A program made the translations under genes and the position numbers. 64,000 bases of DNA from Phytophthora quininea. Its lineage: Eukaryota; Oomycota; Peronosporomycetes; Peronosporales; Peronosporaceae. Of this stretch, positions 34,496 through 47,070 are shown one piece after another. The stretch spans positions 620,001-684,000 of the forward strand of contig JAAVTG010000023.1 in assembly GCA_011947345.1 (NCBI GenBank), in the 5' to 3' direction. The notes beneath the pieces were generated by a model, which was not told where the DNA came from, did not search any database, and saw nothing but the letters and a program-made list of their open reading frames with translations. The first letter of the stretch is position 1; every line of letters begins with the position of its first letter.

Positions 34496-35850
34496 TTATC
34501 GAATGTGGTTTAGCGCCATTTCCAAGCGCTCTTGTGCCAGTTTCATGTCTTTTACCTGAATGTCATGAAGGAAAAGCATTAGACGGTCGATAGCAGCCTC
34601 GCAAAAATGACATACTGTACCTTGAGCGCTGCAATCGCGAACTTCGCGTACTCAATCGCGTCGTTGATCTCGTTTTGAGAAACAGGAGTATTCCGTGCAC
34701 GAGATGGCAAGCTCTGCGGAGCGCTGGGAGGAGGGTGGTATACTGGTGTCGGAGCTGGTGGAGTTGCAGGCGTCGGTGCAGGTGCAGGTGCAGGCGTTGG
34801 TGCAGGCGCAGGTGGAGCCACAGGAGCCATAGGAGCCGAGGGTAATGATTGACTTGGAGCTGATGGAGTTGGAGGCGATGGAGTAGCCGTCGGTGCATGC
34901 CAGCTAGAACTGAGTTCGCTAACACTCATAACACTGGATGCACCAATCGACCTCGCCGATCCAGTGATCGAGGGAAACTCCTCTTTAACATACGTCGGCT
35001 CTGACGGCTGCTGCTTAAAGCTCGGCAGCGAACTTGGCGCAGCGGGTGCTGGTGGCTGCGGTGCTGCTGGAACTGAAGTCGGAATGTCGTTGGCTCCATC
35101 ATCCGGCTCCTATGGCGCGCCAATACAGCTTTTTCGTCATTTCGCAGTTCCCAATTGATATCATGCACTTTTCACCCGTACCATTTTCATATCCATCCCT
35201 TCCGGAGGACCTGGCGTCGGAGTTTGGCCCTCTTTGATGGCCTTCAGGATTGTCGCCGCCTTGTACTTGCAGTAACGGCGCTTTTCAACAATCTACACAA
35301 CGATAAATCTCTTAGAAGCGGCCTTCCCGCATACCAAAGCAAAACGATTCCCCACTCACGTCGTCCGTGATGTCGCCGAACTGGTTCAGAATGTCGAAAA
35401 ACGTTCCGGCAGCGTAGAACGTACGCGCAGTTGTTCTGCCACCGTAATAAAGAGGTCAGTCACCACTCTCCGCCCTCCTCTTCTAAGCCAAACAGCCAGA
35501 ACCGCCTACTTGTTGGCCATTCCTGCCCGGTCCTCGTCGTCGGCCTTGGCGAAGATTTCCGTGGCAAAGTCCGTGCAGATCTCCCTGCCTTCCTCCTGCG
35601 TAAAGTCCGGCAGCTTGTTCTTCTCCTCCTCGAGGCGGTCCATGAGCGTCAGCAGGTAGTCGGTGGCCTCGTTGGACGCGTCGTTCTCGCGCAGCTTGAT
35701 GCCGAGCTCCATGGCATACTGGCGGCAGAAGTACGCGATGAGCTTGGACTCCGGGCGCGACGTGTCGCGGTCCAGCTCCTCGGCGCGCCGGATGAACGGC
35801 AGCAGCGACTTGAACGTCGGCGGCACCTTGACGGGCTGCACGTCTGCCAT
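34496..35850 (-). CDS. VTA1: VTA1/LIP5, VPS4 cofactor of the ESCRT pathway
   Basis: VTA1 activates the AAA ATPase VPS4 during ESCRT-III disassembly in multivesicular body formation. From ATG 35850 (MADVQPVKVPPTFKSLLPFI) the paired MIT-like domain includes LIAYFCRQYAMELGIKL, then, across introns, FYAAGTFFDILNQFG and YCKYKAATILKAIKEGQTP. The middle is a long Pro/Ala linker (34700-34830) of low complexity. The C-terminal VPS4-binding helices are NEINDAIEYAKFAIAALK and, after the last intron, MKLAQERLEMALNHI before TAA 34496. All exons join in frame. Length about 370-380 residues, somewhat longer than animal LIP5 because of the linker. Confidence 0.9.
34745..34815 (-). repeat. GGTGCA/GGCGCA low-complexity tract in VTA1 coding sequence
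   Basis: A tract of repeated GGTGCAGG-like hexamers (plus-strand view) encodes alternating Pro-Ala-Pro-Thr on the minus strand, in the flexible linker of VTA1. It is prone to slippage. Confidence 0.7.
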
Positions 35851-36033
35851 CTGATCAAGGCTTGGGCTTCTTCAAAAATGGGAGCACGTAAAACTAAAAA
35901 CTGAAAATAACAAATATTCCACACAAAAATCCAGGCATCGTTTGACACTTCAACATGCTTTATTGTTTTTAATTGCTGTCGTTGTCTACTTCTAAGCGTA
36001 CCGCGTCATGCAGTGCAGATCTGCATCGTCATT

Positions 36034-37413
36034 TCAGCGAGTGAACTGCTGCATGGCCGTCGGGAGTGGCTCGGTTGTGACTTGCAGCTTCACGAGGTTC
36101 TTCTCGCCGCGGCGCTTGACTTGGACATTGATCTTGCGTCCGATGCTGTAGCCCACGGTCGTCAAAATGTCTTTGGTGTTGTTCACCTTTTGCCATCAAA
36201 CGAGATGATCACGTCGCCTGGCAGCAGTCCGCCTTTGTGAGCTGGGGAGCCAGGAGACACCGACTTGACGATCACGCCTTCCTTCACGTCCGGGAACAGG
36301 CGACCGATCTCCCGCAGCTCCCGGGTGTTGAAATTGATCATCTGCATGCCAATGTAAGGACGCACCACCTTCCTATGCTTGCGTAGTTGTCCAATCACTT
36401 GAACTGCAGTGTCGGCCGGAATCGCAAAGGAGATGCCCACGCTGCCGTCCACCTTCATCGTGTTGATGCCAATCACCTCGCCGTCTAGATTAATCAGCGG
36501 GCCGCCAGAGTTGCCTGCGTTGATGGCCGCATCTGTCTGGATGTACTCGCCTCTCTTTGCGGGTAGCCTAGCTCGCTGCTGTGTCTTGCCACGGCACTGA
36601 TGATGCCGGCGCTGACGCTGTTCTGCAGCGAGAAGGGGCTGCCCAAGGCGCACACCCACTCGCCCGCGCGCAACTCTGACGACGACCCCATCTTTATCAT
36701 GGGCCACTCTTTGACTTCATCCGATTTGATCTGGAGAAGAGCAATGTCTGAAAGAGGATCTGCACTGTGAATCACAGCAGGGTAGCTGCTGCCATCAGCG
36801 AACGTCACCTGCAGAGCAAAAAATAAAATAAAATAATTGGGGATCCATGTGCAAAAGAAACAATAAGGCAAGCCTGACATTTACCTGGATCTTGGAGTAG
36901 CGGTTGCATCGAGCAACAACGTGCGCGTTCGTCACAATCAGGCCTTCAGTCGTGATAATGAACCCCGACCCATTGCTCGAGACATACCCTGCAACAAATA
37001 AACAATAAGAGGCTAATACTGCACTATAACTATAGTCGACGCAACGCACCAGAGTCAACGGCAATGTTCACGACCGCCGGGAATGTCTTCTCAACCGCAT
37101 CGGCGATAAAGTTCCTAGAGAGCACGCTGTTCCTCCCTGGGCGCGCCTCTAAATGCGTTAAATTCTCTACAAACCCGTAGCGTCGGTAGTCATCAGTTAA
37201 TGTTCTCCTGTTACACTAAAGAGCACGGCACAAGCTTCAATTACCTCGCTGGCCGTACACCGCAGCTACTGCGAGTCCAGCTCCAGCAATGGCATACACA
37301 GCCGACAATGAGCCGACAGGCAATCGACGAGAATCTACAGAGCCACCCTGCAGGCGCCGCGTGCCTGCCCTGCGGGCTGCAGCGCGCCAGCCGCGCCACG
37401 AGCTCCGCCACAT
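36034..37413 (-). CDS. HtrA/DegP-type serine protease, probably mitochondrial (HtrA2/Omi-like)
   Basis: An ATP-independent quality-control protease. ATG 37413 opens an Arg/Ser/Ala-rich leader ([20 protein letters not shown]) followed by a hydrophobic stretch ([16 protein letters not shown]), which fits mitochondrial import and a membrane anchor. The catalytic triad is visible: His in VTNAHVV, Asp in [11 protein letters not shown] and Ser in [10 protein letters not shown] single PDZ domain follows ([23 protein letters not shown]). The protein ends [13 protein letters not shown]. Single-base frame breaks near 36550 (GG) and 36188-36191 (TTTT) are repaired by one added base each. It is divergent from the kinase gene by only 105 bases. 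Confidence 0.88.
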
Positions 37414-37518
37414 TCGCGACAATTCCCAAAGTGAACTTTATCTATCATCCAAAATTTCGTTTTTATAGTTTTTAGATAGTTGAAGTTGCCAGCAGTCGCG
37501 CCGGACACTGCGGCTAAG

Positions 37519-40333
37519 ATGCTGCGTCGCGCCAAGAGCCTGCCGGACCTGTCCTTCCTGCCGCCGGTATCGACATGTGTGATCGTTACGGTGACTTTCT
37601 CATGCTGATGGCAACTTTGTCTTCGCAGACAACGCAGCAGCAGGTCCAGGACATGTTGCTGTATATCCAGCACCAAAAGAATTGCAGCAACTACCGCGAG
37701 TTGACGGGTGAGAGTGCCGTCGAGAGTAATAAAGCGCTGCAAATAATCTAACGGTACATTGTATTTACATGGCAGGATTCGTTTAGGTCGGATCGGGACA
37801 GTGGAAAGCGTTGGGATCGGCATCCAACTCGTCCTTCTCAAGAAAAATGTTCGTTCAGCACTGACAAAAACTGTGATTTCAGAATAGCTAAACAACTGAT
37901 ATTGCTGCGAACAGAAGTACTCGGGCGCTGACGAACGAATTGAATTGGCTATGCACATCTCACCTTCATTTCCAGCCGAAAAGCCCATGGTTTCGTGCAC
38001 TGTTGGCGTTGAGGTGCGCAGTAGAAAAAGAAAGATGTTGTGTCTTACTAAAGCTAAACCACCGTGGTATGCGACAGAAACTACCTTCGTCTTTAGTTCA
38101 AAGTGGCCGGTTTAATGGTTCTTGGCTACGAGATCGATGGTCCGACAGCTACACGCTGGCCTTACTCGTAAAAGAGATTTGCGCTGGTTTGGACGAAACC
38201 TCTGTCCAGCCTCCAACCTACGCCCCTGTTCAACCCCTCTACGATGTGGATTCACCTCAGCCGACGCCATCCGCTCCGACATTGTATTCTGGCACAGGTT
38301 GGCTTTTTCTCACGTTCGGTTATAATTTTTCTAACTGGGGGATTTTGTCTGCAGTAGATGAATCGCGACGGATACTCTTCAGGTGCAAATGGAGAGATAC
38401 AATTAAGCAATTCCCAGTGCCAGTTATACACACTTTGGTGGAGCTTCGAAAAGCTATCTGTCAGCATATCCCAGAAATTATGCAACCTGGCATGTCAGTG
38501 AAACACCTTCGAAGGTAAGATCTTATCTGTTTAAGCTTTGTTTGTCCACTCATTGATCCTATCAATAGCCCACAACACGCTGAGCTGCTGAGAACAGACG
38601 AGGTACAAGAATTCCCTCTCCTGCCTGATCAAGAAGTGGTTTTACGCGTGTTTACTTGCAGGACATTCGGAGACTTTGGTCCACCAACGTGTCCGTGGTT
38701 TACCTTCTCATCCTAGGTTTGCTACAGCGAAATTGCTTCCATTCTATAGGTCGATTTACACGTATTCAATTGTGCAATAACAGACGAAAGGAACTCACCC
38801 GCACCCGTTGCGAGCGTGGACCTGCTTGGGTTAGATCGATTGAGTCCCAAGAAGGCCCCTGCATTTGCTCCACCCGCTTCTCCGGCACGGGGTCCACAAA
38901 GTTCTTTGGTCTTGGCCAATATTCTTAAACCGGGGTGCATTGTTCGCGACGTTGTGTGGAAAGACCTTGGCATCCAAACGCAGATTGGAACAGGCAGCAG
39001 GTAGCGTTCACGAGAGACTTCAAAGCGAAATGCGTTTGACTCACAAAATGTTGTGAATGCGGATGTAGTTGCCGAGTATATAAAGGGAATTGGCGAGGTT
39101 TGGAGGTTGCAACAAAGTCGTAAGTTTATGAGTTGCCGCGATGGCTCCGTTGTGGGCTCTCAATGCCTGTGCGCATGTGCTTAGATTTACCGGGACGGAT
39201 CGAAAAGCAGTGGAGCGGGAATTTGCAAACGAAGTGGAGATGATGCAACATCTTGGCTCGCACCCATCGCTTGTGCTGTTTCTTGCTGTTTGCGCCGAAC
39301 CGCTGTCGATCGTATTCGAATACCTCCCGTTTTCATTGTTGTATGTATCGTTCGCTGGCCATTTGCTATAAACTTGATCCTAATCTGCTTGTGTTTTGGT
39401 AGCGAATTAATCAATGGCGTCTCCGATCCTAAGCGCCGCGTTCCTCCGTTCCCTTCGTCCTGGACCAAGCGAGTCACCATGATGGTTGGTTCAGCAACTA
39501 TCTTGCTTTCATGTAAAGGATTCTTTCTAACTCGCTCATACTGTGTACTTGTAGCTGGATGCTGCACGAGGACTTCAATTTCTTCACTCGTTTCAGATTA
39601 TTCATCGGTTCGTGTTCTTGCATTTGCAAACTTTCTTGCCTCTTACTTGTCTGGCATTTGTGGCTATACTTTAAACGATTGCCTATAACAGCGATTTGAA
39701 ATCATTGTACGTTCATGGTGGTCGAAATTGTTGCTAGATCCTCATTGACGCTTTACGCAGGAATTTGCTTGTTACGGCTGAGGGGCGTGTAAAACTTGCT
39801 GGTAAGATATTAAAAAGATTCGTGAAGTGATTGTTTTGATAATGCTGTGTGGTTGCAGACTTTGGCATTTCTCGAGTGGCCGACCAGTCCGATTTCATGA
39901 CGGGCTGCTGCGGCACATTTCAGTGGATGGCCCCGTAGGTGTCAAGTCTTACTCGCTTGCTGTTGTCGCGATCTGATGCGTCTTTCGTTGTAGGGAAGTA
40001 CTTACGAGCCAAAAGTATTCGCTGTCAGCTGACGTGTACAGCTTTGGGGTCATCATGTGGGAGATTTGCGAAGCTGCTGCGCCGTTTAAGGAGCTGGCGC
40101 CGAGCCAAATCCCTTTAGCTGTTGTCCAAAGGAGAAGAAGGCCCATTCTTTCTCCAAAGACGCCACTGGTAGGACCAACATGGATGTTTTCACTTTCAAT
40201 TTTGCTGATACAGCAACATGTACTGCAGCCGCTTCGCGACCTCATCCAACATTGTTGGCAGCACGACCCAGCTTCTCGACCGACTGCAGCAGAGGTTGTG
40301 ACCACTCTACAGGGATTTCTTCAACCTGCATAA
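37519..40333 (+). CDS. TKL-type protein kinase with an uncharacterised N-terminal region
   Basis: The C-terminal kinase domain is clear when spliced: QIGTGS and AEVYKGNWRGLEVATK (after one added G near 39072), FANEVEMMQHLGSHPSLV, the catalytic IIHRDLKSLNLLV with introns inside it, LADFGISR, GTFQWMAPEVL, and a C-lobe with YSFGVIMWEICEAAAPF and CWQHDPASRPTAAEV. The HRDLKSxN motif and GTFxWMAPE place it among tyrosine-kinase-like kinases, a large group in oomycetes. Start ATG 37519 (MLRRAKSLPDLSFLPP) is tentative. The exons between 37630 and 38520 are hard to order; one carries RILFRCKWRDTIKQFPV, which could be a ubiquitin-like or PB1-like fold. Many short introns. The N-terminal model needs transcript support. 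Confidence 0.72.
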
Positions 40334-40570
40334 AAGATGCTGTGTAGTTTGATGCTGCTGGCGTGATGGTGTTGTGCCTCCCGCCCAGTGTCGCCGCTAC
40401 TTTGTGATCTCCTTCGCCTTCTGCTTCACTGTCAAAGTCCTCTTCATGGTGATACCTTGGCTCACTTTTAGGTCACATGTCGCATAATTGTCAGTATTTG
40501 GAGGGAATCACTCAATGGCGGCGCTCATAAACCAACAAGCCCCCGAGTTCACATCACATCTCTGTCGAGC

Positions 40571-42361
40571 ATGAGCGCGGAAGCGGACAAGCAGCGTGCC
40601 GAGACGCTGCTGCTGCAGACCATCCACGAGCAGGGCTCCGTGGCCGACACGTACGCCTTTGCATTGGCCAATGACCTGTCGCACGAGCTGGTGGTGGGCG
40701 TCATGAAGAGTCTGCTGGTGGACGCCTTCGTGGCGGACAAGGAGCAGTCGACGTCCTTCTACGTCCTGAAGGACGAGGCCAAGGACTTTATCGCGCACGG
40801 CAGTCCCGAGATTCAGGTGTTCCACGCCATCCCGGAGGCCGGCGTGGACCGCAAGACACTGGAGGACGCTGTCGGCAAGACGGTTCTGAAGGTCGGCCAG
40901 GGCGCCGGCATGAAGAACAAGTGGATCCGTCTGGACAAGAGTGATGGTAAATTCTACCGCAACGTGGCCGATGTGGCCGACGATGTCACGGAGATGCTCA
41001 AGCGCGTGGAGGCGCAGAGCGGCGCGTTGTCGGCGGTCTCCAAGGACGAGGCCAACACGCTCAAGCGCCGCAAGCTGGCGGAGGTGCGGACACGCAAGTC
41101 CTACACGCTCACCAAGGGAGCCAATTTCGCTCTGCAGAGGAAGAAGCAGGCGGCAGGGTTGACCAAGGACATGCTGGAAGGGTGAGCACACAAATGAAAT
41201 GGGTTCTTGGGGAGACGGAACTAATGACGTGGTTGACTTTGTTGTAGGGAGGCGTGGAAGAAGGAGACGTTCAAGCCGTACAACTTCAAAACAATGGGGT
41301 TGACGGTGGGAGGAGGACACCTGCACCCGCTCATGAAGGTCCGCGCGGAGTTCCGTCGCGTGCTGATGGACATGGGGTACGAGATACTTGGGACGTGTTT
41401 ATTTGTTCGATGATGAATAACGATCGTGGCTTGGTGATATTAGATTCCAGGAGATGCCGACCAACCGCTTCGTGGAGAGCAGCTTCTGGAACTTCGACTC
41501 GCTGTTCCAGCCGCAGTCGCACCCGGCCCGCGATGCCCACGATACGTTCTTCCTCACTCGTACGTTGTTGCTGTTGATAAAATGCTGCGCGTTTGATGGA
41601 GGTATGCTAACGTTTGTATGGCTTATATTGTTTTAGAGCCCAAGTACTGCTTGACGGTGCCCGAGGACTATTACAAGCGCGTCCACGACATGCACGAAAA
41701 CGGTGGCTTTGGCTCCATTGGGTACGAGATAAAACAATGTGTTTGAGAGTGGCTATCTAACAAATTTGTTGTTACTGTTATTGCCACCTACAGCCACGGC
41801 CGCGGTGCTTTCAAGCGTGAGACGTCGATGACGAACATCCTGCGTACGCACACAACGGCCATCTCGGCGCAGATGCTGTACAAGCTGGCCAACCAGCCTG
41901 GCGGCTTCAAGCCCCAGAAGTACTTTTCGATTGACCGTGTGTTCCGCAACGAGTCTATGGACGCCACTCACTTGGCAGAGTTCCACCAGGTGGAAGGTGT
42001 GGTGGCCGACTATGACCTGTCGCTGGGCGACCTCATCGGCATCATCAAGGCCTTCTTTGAGAAGATTGGCATCACCAAGATGCGCTTCAAGCCCGCGTAC
42101 AACCCATACACGGAGCCCAGCATGGAGATCTTTGCTTTCCACCCCGACCTGGGCAAGTGGACGGAGATCGGCAACTCTGGCGTCTTCCGCCCGGAGATGC
42201 TGCGCCCGATGGGCCTGCCGGAGAACGTGCGTGTGATCGCTTGGGGTCTGTCATTGGAGCGCCCTACCATGATCAAGTATCGCCTCAACAACATCCGTGA
42301 CCTGTTCGGCCACAAGGTCGACTTGGAGCAGACGCGATCGGCCAAGCTTTACCGCTACTAA
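40571..42361 (+). CDS. FARSA: Cytosolic phenylalanyl-tRNA synthetase alpha subunit
   Basis: This class II synthetase subunit pairs with FARSB to charge tRNA-Phe. ATG 40571 gives [20 protein letters not shown], followed by winged-helix DNA-binding-like repeats in the N-terminal half, the linker [14 protein letters not shown], and [16 protein letters not shown] at the start of the catalytic domain. Motif 2 appears as [27 protein letters not shown] and motif 3 as [22 protein letters not shown]. Four short introns (for example 41182-41247) keep frame; no frame errors. Length about 500 residues as usual. It ends 166 bases from the convergent TPR gene. Confidence 0.95.
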
Positions 42362-42527
42362 CTTGATGGAGTGCTTGTGACGGTAGATGCTCTACCAGGT
42401 AGATCAGGATTTCAAGTAAAGCAATTGAAAGTGCAACTTGGATGAACATTTTTTTCTTTCTCGATACACCAACAAGGGATGCACAGCCCAACTAGCAGGA
42501 CAACTATTAACAATAGAGGCGAGTGAC

Positions 42528-45500
42528 CTACTTGGAGCGCATGATATGCCTGAGCTCCACGCCGAGGATCTCCGTGACCTTGAGCTGCATCTTGGCCATC
42601 TCCTGGCACGCACAAACTTCCTCCACCTCTGGCAGGAAGCGACAACAAGACGCAGCCACATCAAAGTGTTCGAACGCTTCCTTCGTCCGACCTTGCGCAA
42701 AAGCACTTGAGCAATATCCAGGTGCGCCGAGCTGCAGCGAGGGTCTACCTCTAGCGCCTGCTTGTAGTGAGCAATGGCGCGCGTGGGGTCGTTCGTGCCG
42801 ACGTACACGCGACCGGCATTCAGGAACGGGAGCGGGCATTGCGGAGACAACTCCCAGGCCGTTAGGAAGTGGCGCATGGCATCAGCGTAGTTGCCCTGGT
42901 CAGCCAGCACCTCACCGTGGAACAGGTGGACTTCAGCAGACTCAGGGAAACTTCTTTGAGGCCTCCTCAAACACGTCCTTCGCCTGATAAGTGGAGCCAC
43001 TCTTGTAGAGAGCCATGCCGTACGTCACATGAGTCACAGGGAGCTCTTCCGACCGCGAAATGCAACGACGTAAGCACTGCGCAGACTTGTAGTAGTTGCC
43101 GTCCAGGAGCTCCATTTGTCCCAGGTGCAGATGCACGTCCGCATCATTCGGGTCCAGCTCCATGGCCTCGGAGAAGCACGAGGTGGCTTCGTCCGTCTCG
43201 CCCATTTCAGCCAAGAACCCGCCCTTCTTCACAAGCGAGTTGACCAGCGTTGGATGCAGCTCTAGACTCTTGTCGATCACCTCTACAGCTGCATGCACAT
43301 CGCCTACTACGTACAGCAGAGATGCGTGCAGATTAAGCGCCAAAGCGCGTTGTTCTTCGGTAAGACCTTCGGCCTCCATATCCCTGGCAACAAGGGCCCA
43401 GATGTCGCGTTGAGCGCCGCCAAAGTTTTTGCTCCGCTTGTAGTGGATCGCACGGTGAAGCAACGTAAGTGCGTCGAGGTCCGCTTGCTCAACTTCCTCC
43501 TTCTTGGCGATATCGAACGGCACACTCACTGGGTAGTCGGCATCGTGCTCAAAGGAATCAAAGTAACTTTCCACCAGCCAAGCAGACGGCAACTCGTGGA
43601 CTTTTTCCATCTTGGCAAACAAGGACTTCGCCACATTACGGCCAACAAGACGCGACGAACGATCGATGCTCTCTGCTAGCTGCGGCGATCGGGATCCATC
43701 CAGAATAAAAGAAGTAACGTAGTGCTGCATGGCCTCCTCTGGGTGCTTGCTCTTGTCTTCAACACTGCCCAAGCATTCGTAGGCGCCAACGCTGAACGGG
43801 TTCAGCTTAAGAGCGATCAATGCTTCGGTTTTCGCCCGTTGTAGCTCATCCATCTCGATAAAGCATCTTGAACGCCCCACCACGGCGTTTTCCAGGTCTT
43901 TGTGATAGAGCGGCAGGTAATCGAATGCCTTCGAGTAGTTGGCGAGCGCGACTTGAGTACGACCTGATCGTCGCCGGATGTCGCCGTCCATCACAGCCTC
44001 GCGCACACCTGCGAGTCTGTCGGCAAGAACATCATCTGTGCTCCTTGAACGAGTAAGGAAATGCTTGAGAACGTACAGCGCCTTCTCAGCTTCACTTCCA
44101 CATTCTAGTACCTGATCGCGCTTCTCCCCACTAAGTGTTTCGCACAACGCCTGGAACTCTACTTGGCTCAGCTCTTGACTCTCTGAGCCCATCACATCCC
44201 ATGAAGCTTCCGCCACGGCTTGAATAAATGACTTCAGTTGGAGCGTGCTTAGTTTCTTGTGATTGGCTTCCACATCTTGCGGAATGAATCCGAGCGTAGA
44301 TAACGCTGGGGTACATGAATTTCCAACTCTCCGCCAGCTTATCCACAGGTTTGTCAGCGGCAGGAGAAGCCTCAGTGTTTTCCTCTGCTGCCGTGTTAGA
44401 GTCATCGGCCTTGTCGGTGCTCTCGTTGTGCTTGGTTTCACTCTCTTCCTCATTTTCGACGTCGGTTGCAGCGGCTTTGTCTTCATTAACATGATTGGGG
44501 GCTTCAACTTCAGCCTCTTCTTCGTTAAAAGCGCTGAATGCATCCTTCTCACCTGTAGAACGCGATTGTTCGTCTGATTTTGTAGAGCTTTCCTCAGTAG
44601 GCCCCTCATTTTCGTTCTCCGTCTCAGCCTCGGAGACTTCCTCCTGTTCAGCCTTAAAAGAACTTGCATCGTCACCGTTAGTCGAACTTGCCTCATCAAT
44701 ATCATCCTTGTCGACGTCAGTTTCGTCAGCAGAGCTTTCATCTTCGTCTTCGGCCCATGGTTCATCCATGGGAGTCCAACTCGGCTTTTCCTCATCGATT
44801 CGCTCGGGTTCCTCATCATCTTCCTCCTCCTCATATACTTCGTACGCCCATGGAGTGCGCTGACCCACCAACTCGTTCATCTTTTCTGCAAGCTTCGTTG
44901 CTAGCTCTACGACACGGGCCTCGCTCATATCTGGCACCTCGACCACAGCAGGTGGCGAGTACAGTACCGACCATAGCTCGTTGATGGCTTTCACTTGTTC
45001 GGTGCATTCGTGGTCATGTTTTTCCTCTACCCACTTGTGCACGCTCATAGCCATAGTACCTTCGTTCAGCCCCTTCTGTTGATAAACCAAATCCGAGCAC
45101 ACCTCAATGACATCTTGGAATAGCGCTCCACATAGGGTCTTCACCTCCTGTAATGAGCGCTTCTTACGCAAAGAAGCTGGGAATCCGAAAGGAGCCAACA
45201 CGAACGAAACGACACGGAAGATCGCGCGTGATGCGTCCAAGAACTCTTCCTTGCTCACAGGAGACGGCATGTCAAAGAAGCGATGACCGTCCTTGATCCA
45301 TACAACTTCCTTCACTTTTTCCTTCTCGTCTTCTTTCACGGCTTCTCCGCGCTCTTTAGCAGCCTTTCCACTGAGTTCGTCGTTATATGCCTTCACTAGC
45401 TCCTCGCTCGTCTTATCGCTCGCGTCTTCCGTTGTGGACACTTCATCGGCAGATGGAGAGAGGTCAAATCCACCAGCGTCATCCGAATAGAGCAAGCGAT

Positions 45501-46293
45501 CTTGGTCGAAAATATCCGCTGTGTATGAATCAGGAAACGATCTCACCAACGTATCAGTCAGAGCGTCCAAGTAAAACGCGATCCATGTCTGGCTGCCGGC
45601 AAGCAGCAACGCAGTGGCTACTGCAGCAGCCTCGGATGGAACATTGCCCACAACCGCCACGGGCTTCTCTGCATTAATTCCAGCAAGCTCAAACACCTCA
45701 CGCAGCTCTTCCACAGACAACAAGAATGCTCCTTCACTGCTCTTGTCGGCGTCAGACGTCTCTTCCTCCTTGTCGCCATCAGCTTCACTGCTCGCATGGA
45801 AAATCGCTGCGAACGGCACATTCTTAGCGCCGTCAAGGTGTCCTGAGACTTCTTGCCCACTCAACAGTCCTAAATATTGCTCCTGCTGCCGGCAGTCCAG
45901 GATCTGCACGTCGTCCTTCTCCAGAACCTCCTTCACGAACGCAGCTCCGTCCAGCACTCGCACGGAGCCAGTCTCCGGCTGCTCCAGTGCTGCCTTCTCA
46001 CAGCCCAGCAGCTCTGCCAATGAGAAGCACGTACCCATCGCCGAGTCGCTTACGGAAACGGTGGCGCCGCTCTCGGCGGCCTGCTGCAGCTTCCAGTGCA
46101 GCATGCAGGCCACTGCCAGCTGTTGTTTGGTGTCCGCGAAGCCTGAGAGCGTGCAGTGCTTGGCGTCTCCGTCCTGGGCGTCCGCGGCGAGTCCGCAGAC
46201 GCGCGCCACCTGTTGCACGCACGTCTCGCCGCCGGGAGAGACCTCCGGGGCGTCCGAGACGCGCACGAGGAGCTGCTCCAGCGCCATCCCCAT
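42528..46293 (-). CDS. Rhodanese-like plus TPR protein with a long acidic linker
   Basis: ATG 46293 (MGMALEQLLVRVSDAPEV) opens a protein of about 1,230 residues. The N-terminal third holds a rhodanese-like fold (VQILDCRQQEQYLG, VSGHLDGAKNVPFAAIF). Where the catalytic Cys loop would be, the sequence is VAVVGNVPSEAAAVATALL, with no Cys, so it is probably inactive. A helical region (WIKDGHRFFDMPSPVS to LYSPPAVVEVPD) and a very acidic low-complexity linker (44400-44860) follow. The C-terminal half has many TPR units (for example AVEVIDKSLELHPTLVNSL, ATSCFSEAMELDPNDADVH, AIAHYKQALEVDPRCSSAH). Frame breaks near 44308 (GGGG), 42946 and 42700 (AAAA). TPR plus inactive rhodanese suggests a scaffold or co-chaperone; function unknown. 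Confidence 0.6.
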
Positions 46294-46511
46294 GTCCGAT
46301 CGGGGCGCTGTGCCTTGTGTGTGTGGAGACTCGAGAGTCTCCGAGGCTGATTCGACCACGGTGCGGCAAGCTTGCGAGCCGCTTGCTTGTCAGGTGGTTG
46401 ATGGCGATGTGGTGGGTGGTGTCACATCTACAACGATAACGGAGCAAATACCGGAATGATAGCAGCTTTTGAAGCCTATAAAATATGTATGCGCATTTCC
46501 GACTTCACTTC

Positions 46512-47005
46512 ATGCTGCTCTACTCGTTCTACATCTACACGCGCAGCGGGTCGTGCCTGTTCCAGGAGAAGTGGAATGCGTCGGCCAGCAAGACCGTGAG
46601 CTACTCGGACCCGGAGGAGGAGAAGCGTCTGCTGTTCGGCCTGCTGTTCTCGCTCAAGGAGTTCGTGTCCAAGATGGCGCCGCAGCAGACGGGAACAGGC
46701 CAAACGGATCCTTTCGGGGCGGCCGAGTCTGCTGCCAACGGAGCGTCGGGCGCCCCGAAGGACTGCAGAGGTTCCAGACCAACTCGTACACTTGCCATCA
46801 GTACGAGACCCCCAGTGGGCTGCGCTTCGTGCTAATGACGGACAACCAGGCGGGAGATATGACGCCGACGCTCAAGTACATTTACTCGCAGATCTACGTG
46901 GAGACGGTGGTGAACAACCCGCTGAGCGACACGAAAAATGGCAAGCCGATCACGAGCCAGCTCTTTCGAGCGCAGGTGACGCAGTATCTGGAGAGCCAGG
47001 GTTAA
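46512..47005 (+). CDS. TRAPPC1: TRAPPC1/BET5, core TRAPP subunit
   Basis: TRAPPC1 is a longin-fold core subunit of the TRAPP Rab1 exchange factor at ER-Golgi membranes. ATG 46512 gives MLLYSFYIYTRSGSCLFQEKW, then EEKRLLFGLLFSLKEFVSKM, matching the family's LMYGMLFSIRSFVSKM. The second half is YETPSGLRFVLMTD, LKYIYSQIYVETVVNNPL and SQLFRAQVTQYL. A Gly/Ala-rich insert (46690-46755) precedes a one-base frame break at the GG near 46760, repaired as GAPKGLQRFQT. About 165 residues. The 218 bases to the TPR gene form a divergent promoter. Confidence 0.88.
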
Positions 47006-47070
47006 TTGCAACAGTAATACATGACTCACGGCATTCGAGGTGCTGCCCGAGTGTATACACTGTACACGGT

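Noticed and set aside
37335..38000. Minus-strand reading overlapping the HtrA start
   Set aside because: It overlaps the divergent kinase promoter and the protease leader, has no motif, and carries the mirror of kinase exon sequence.
45614..46459. Long plus-strand reading opposite the rhodanese-TPR gene
   Set aside because: Ser/Ala/Thr low-complexity antisense shadow; the minus strand has clear domain motifs.
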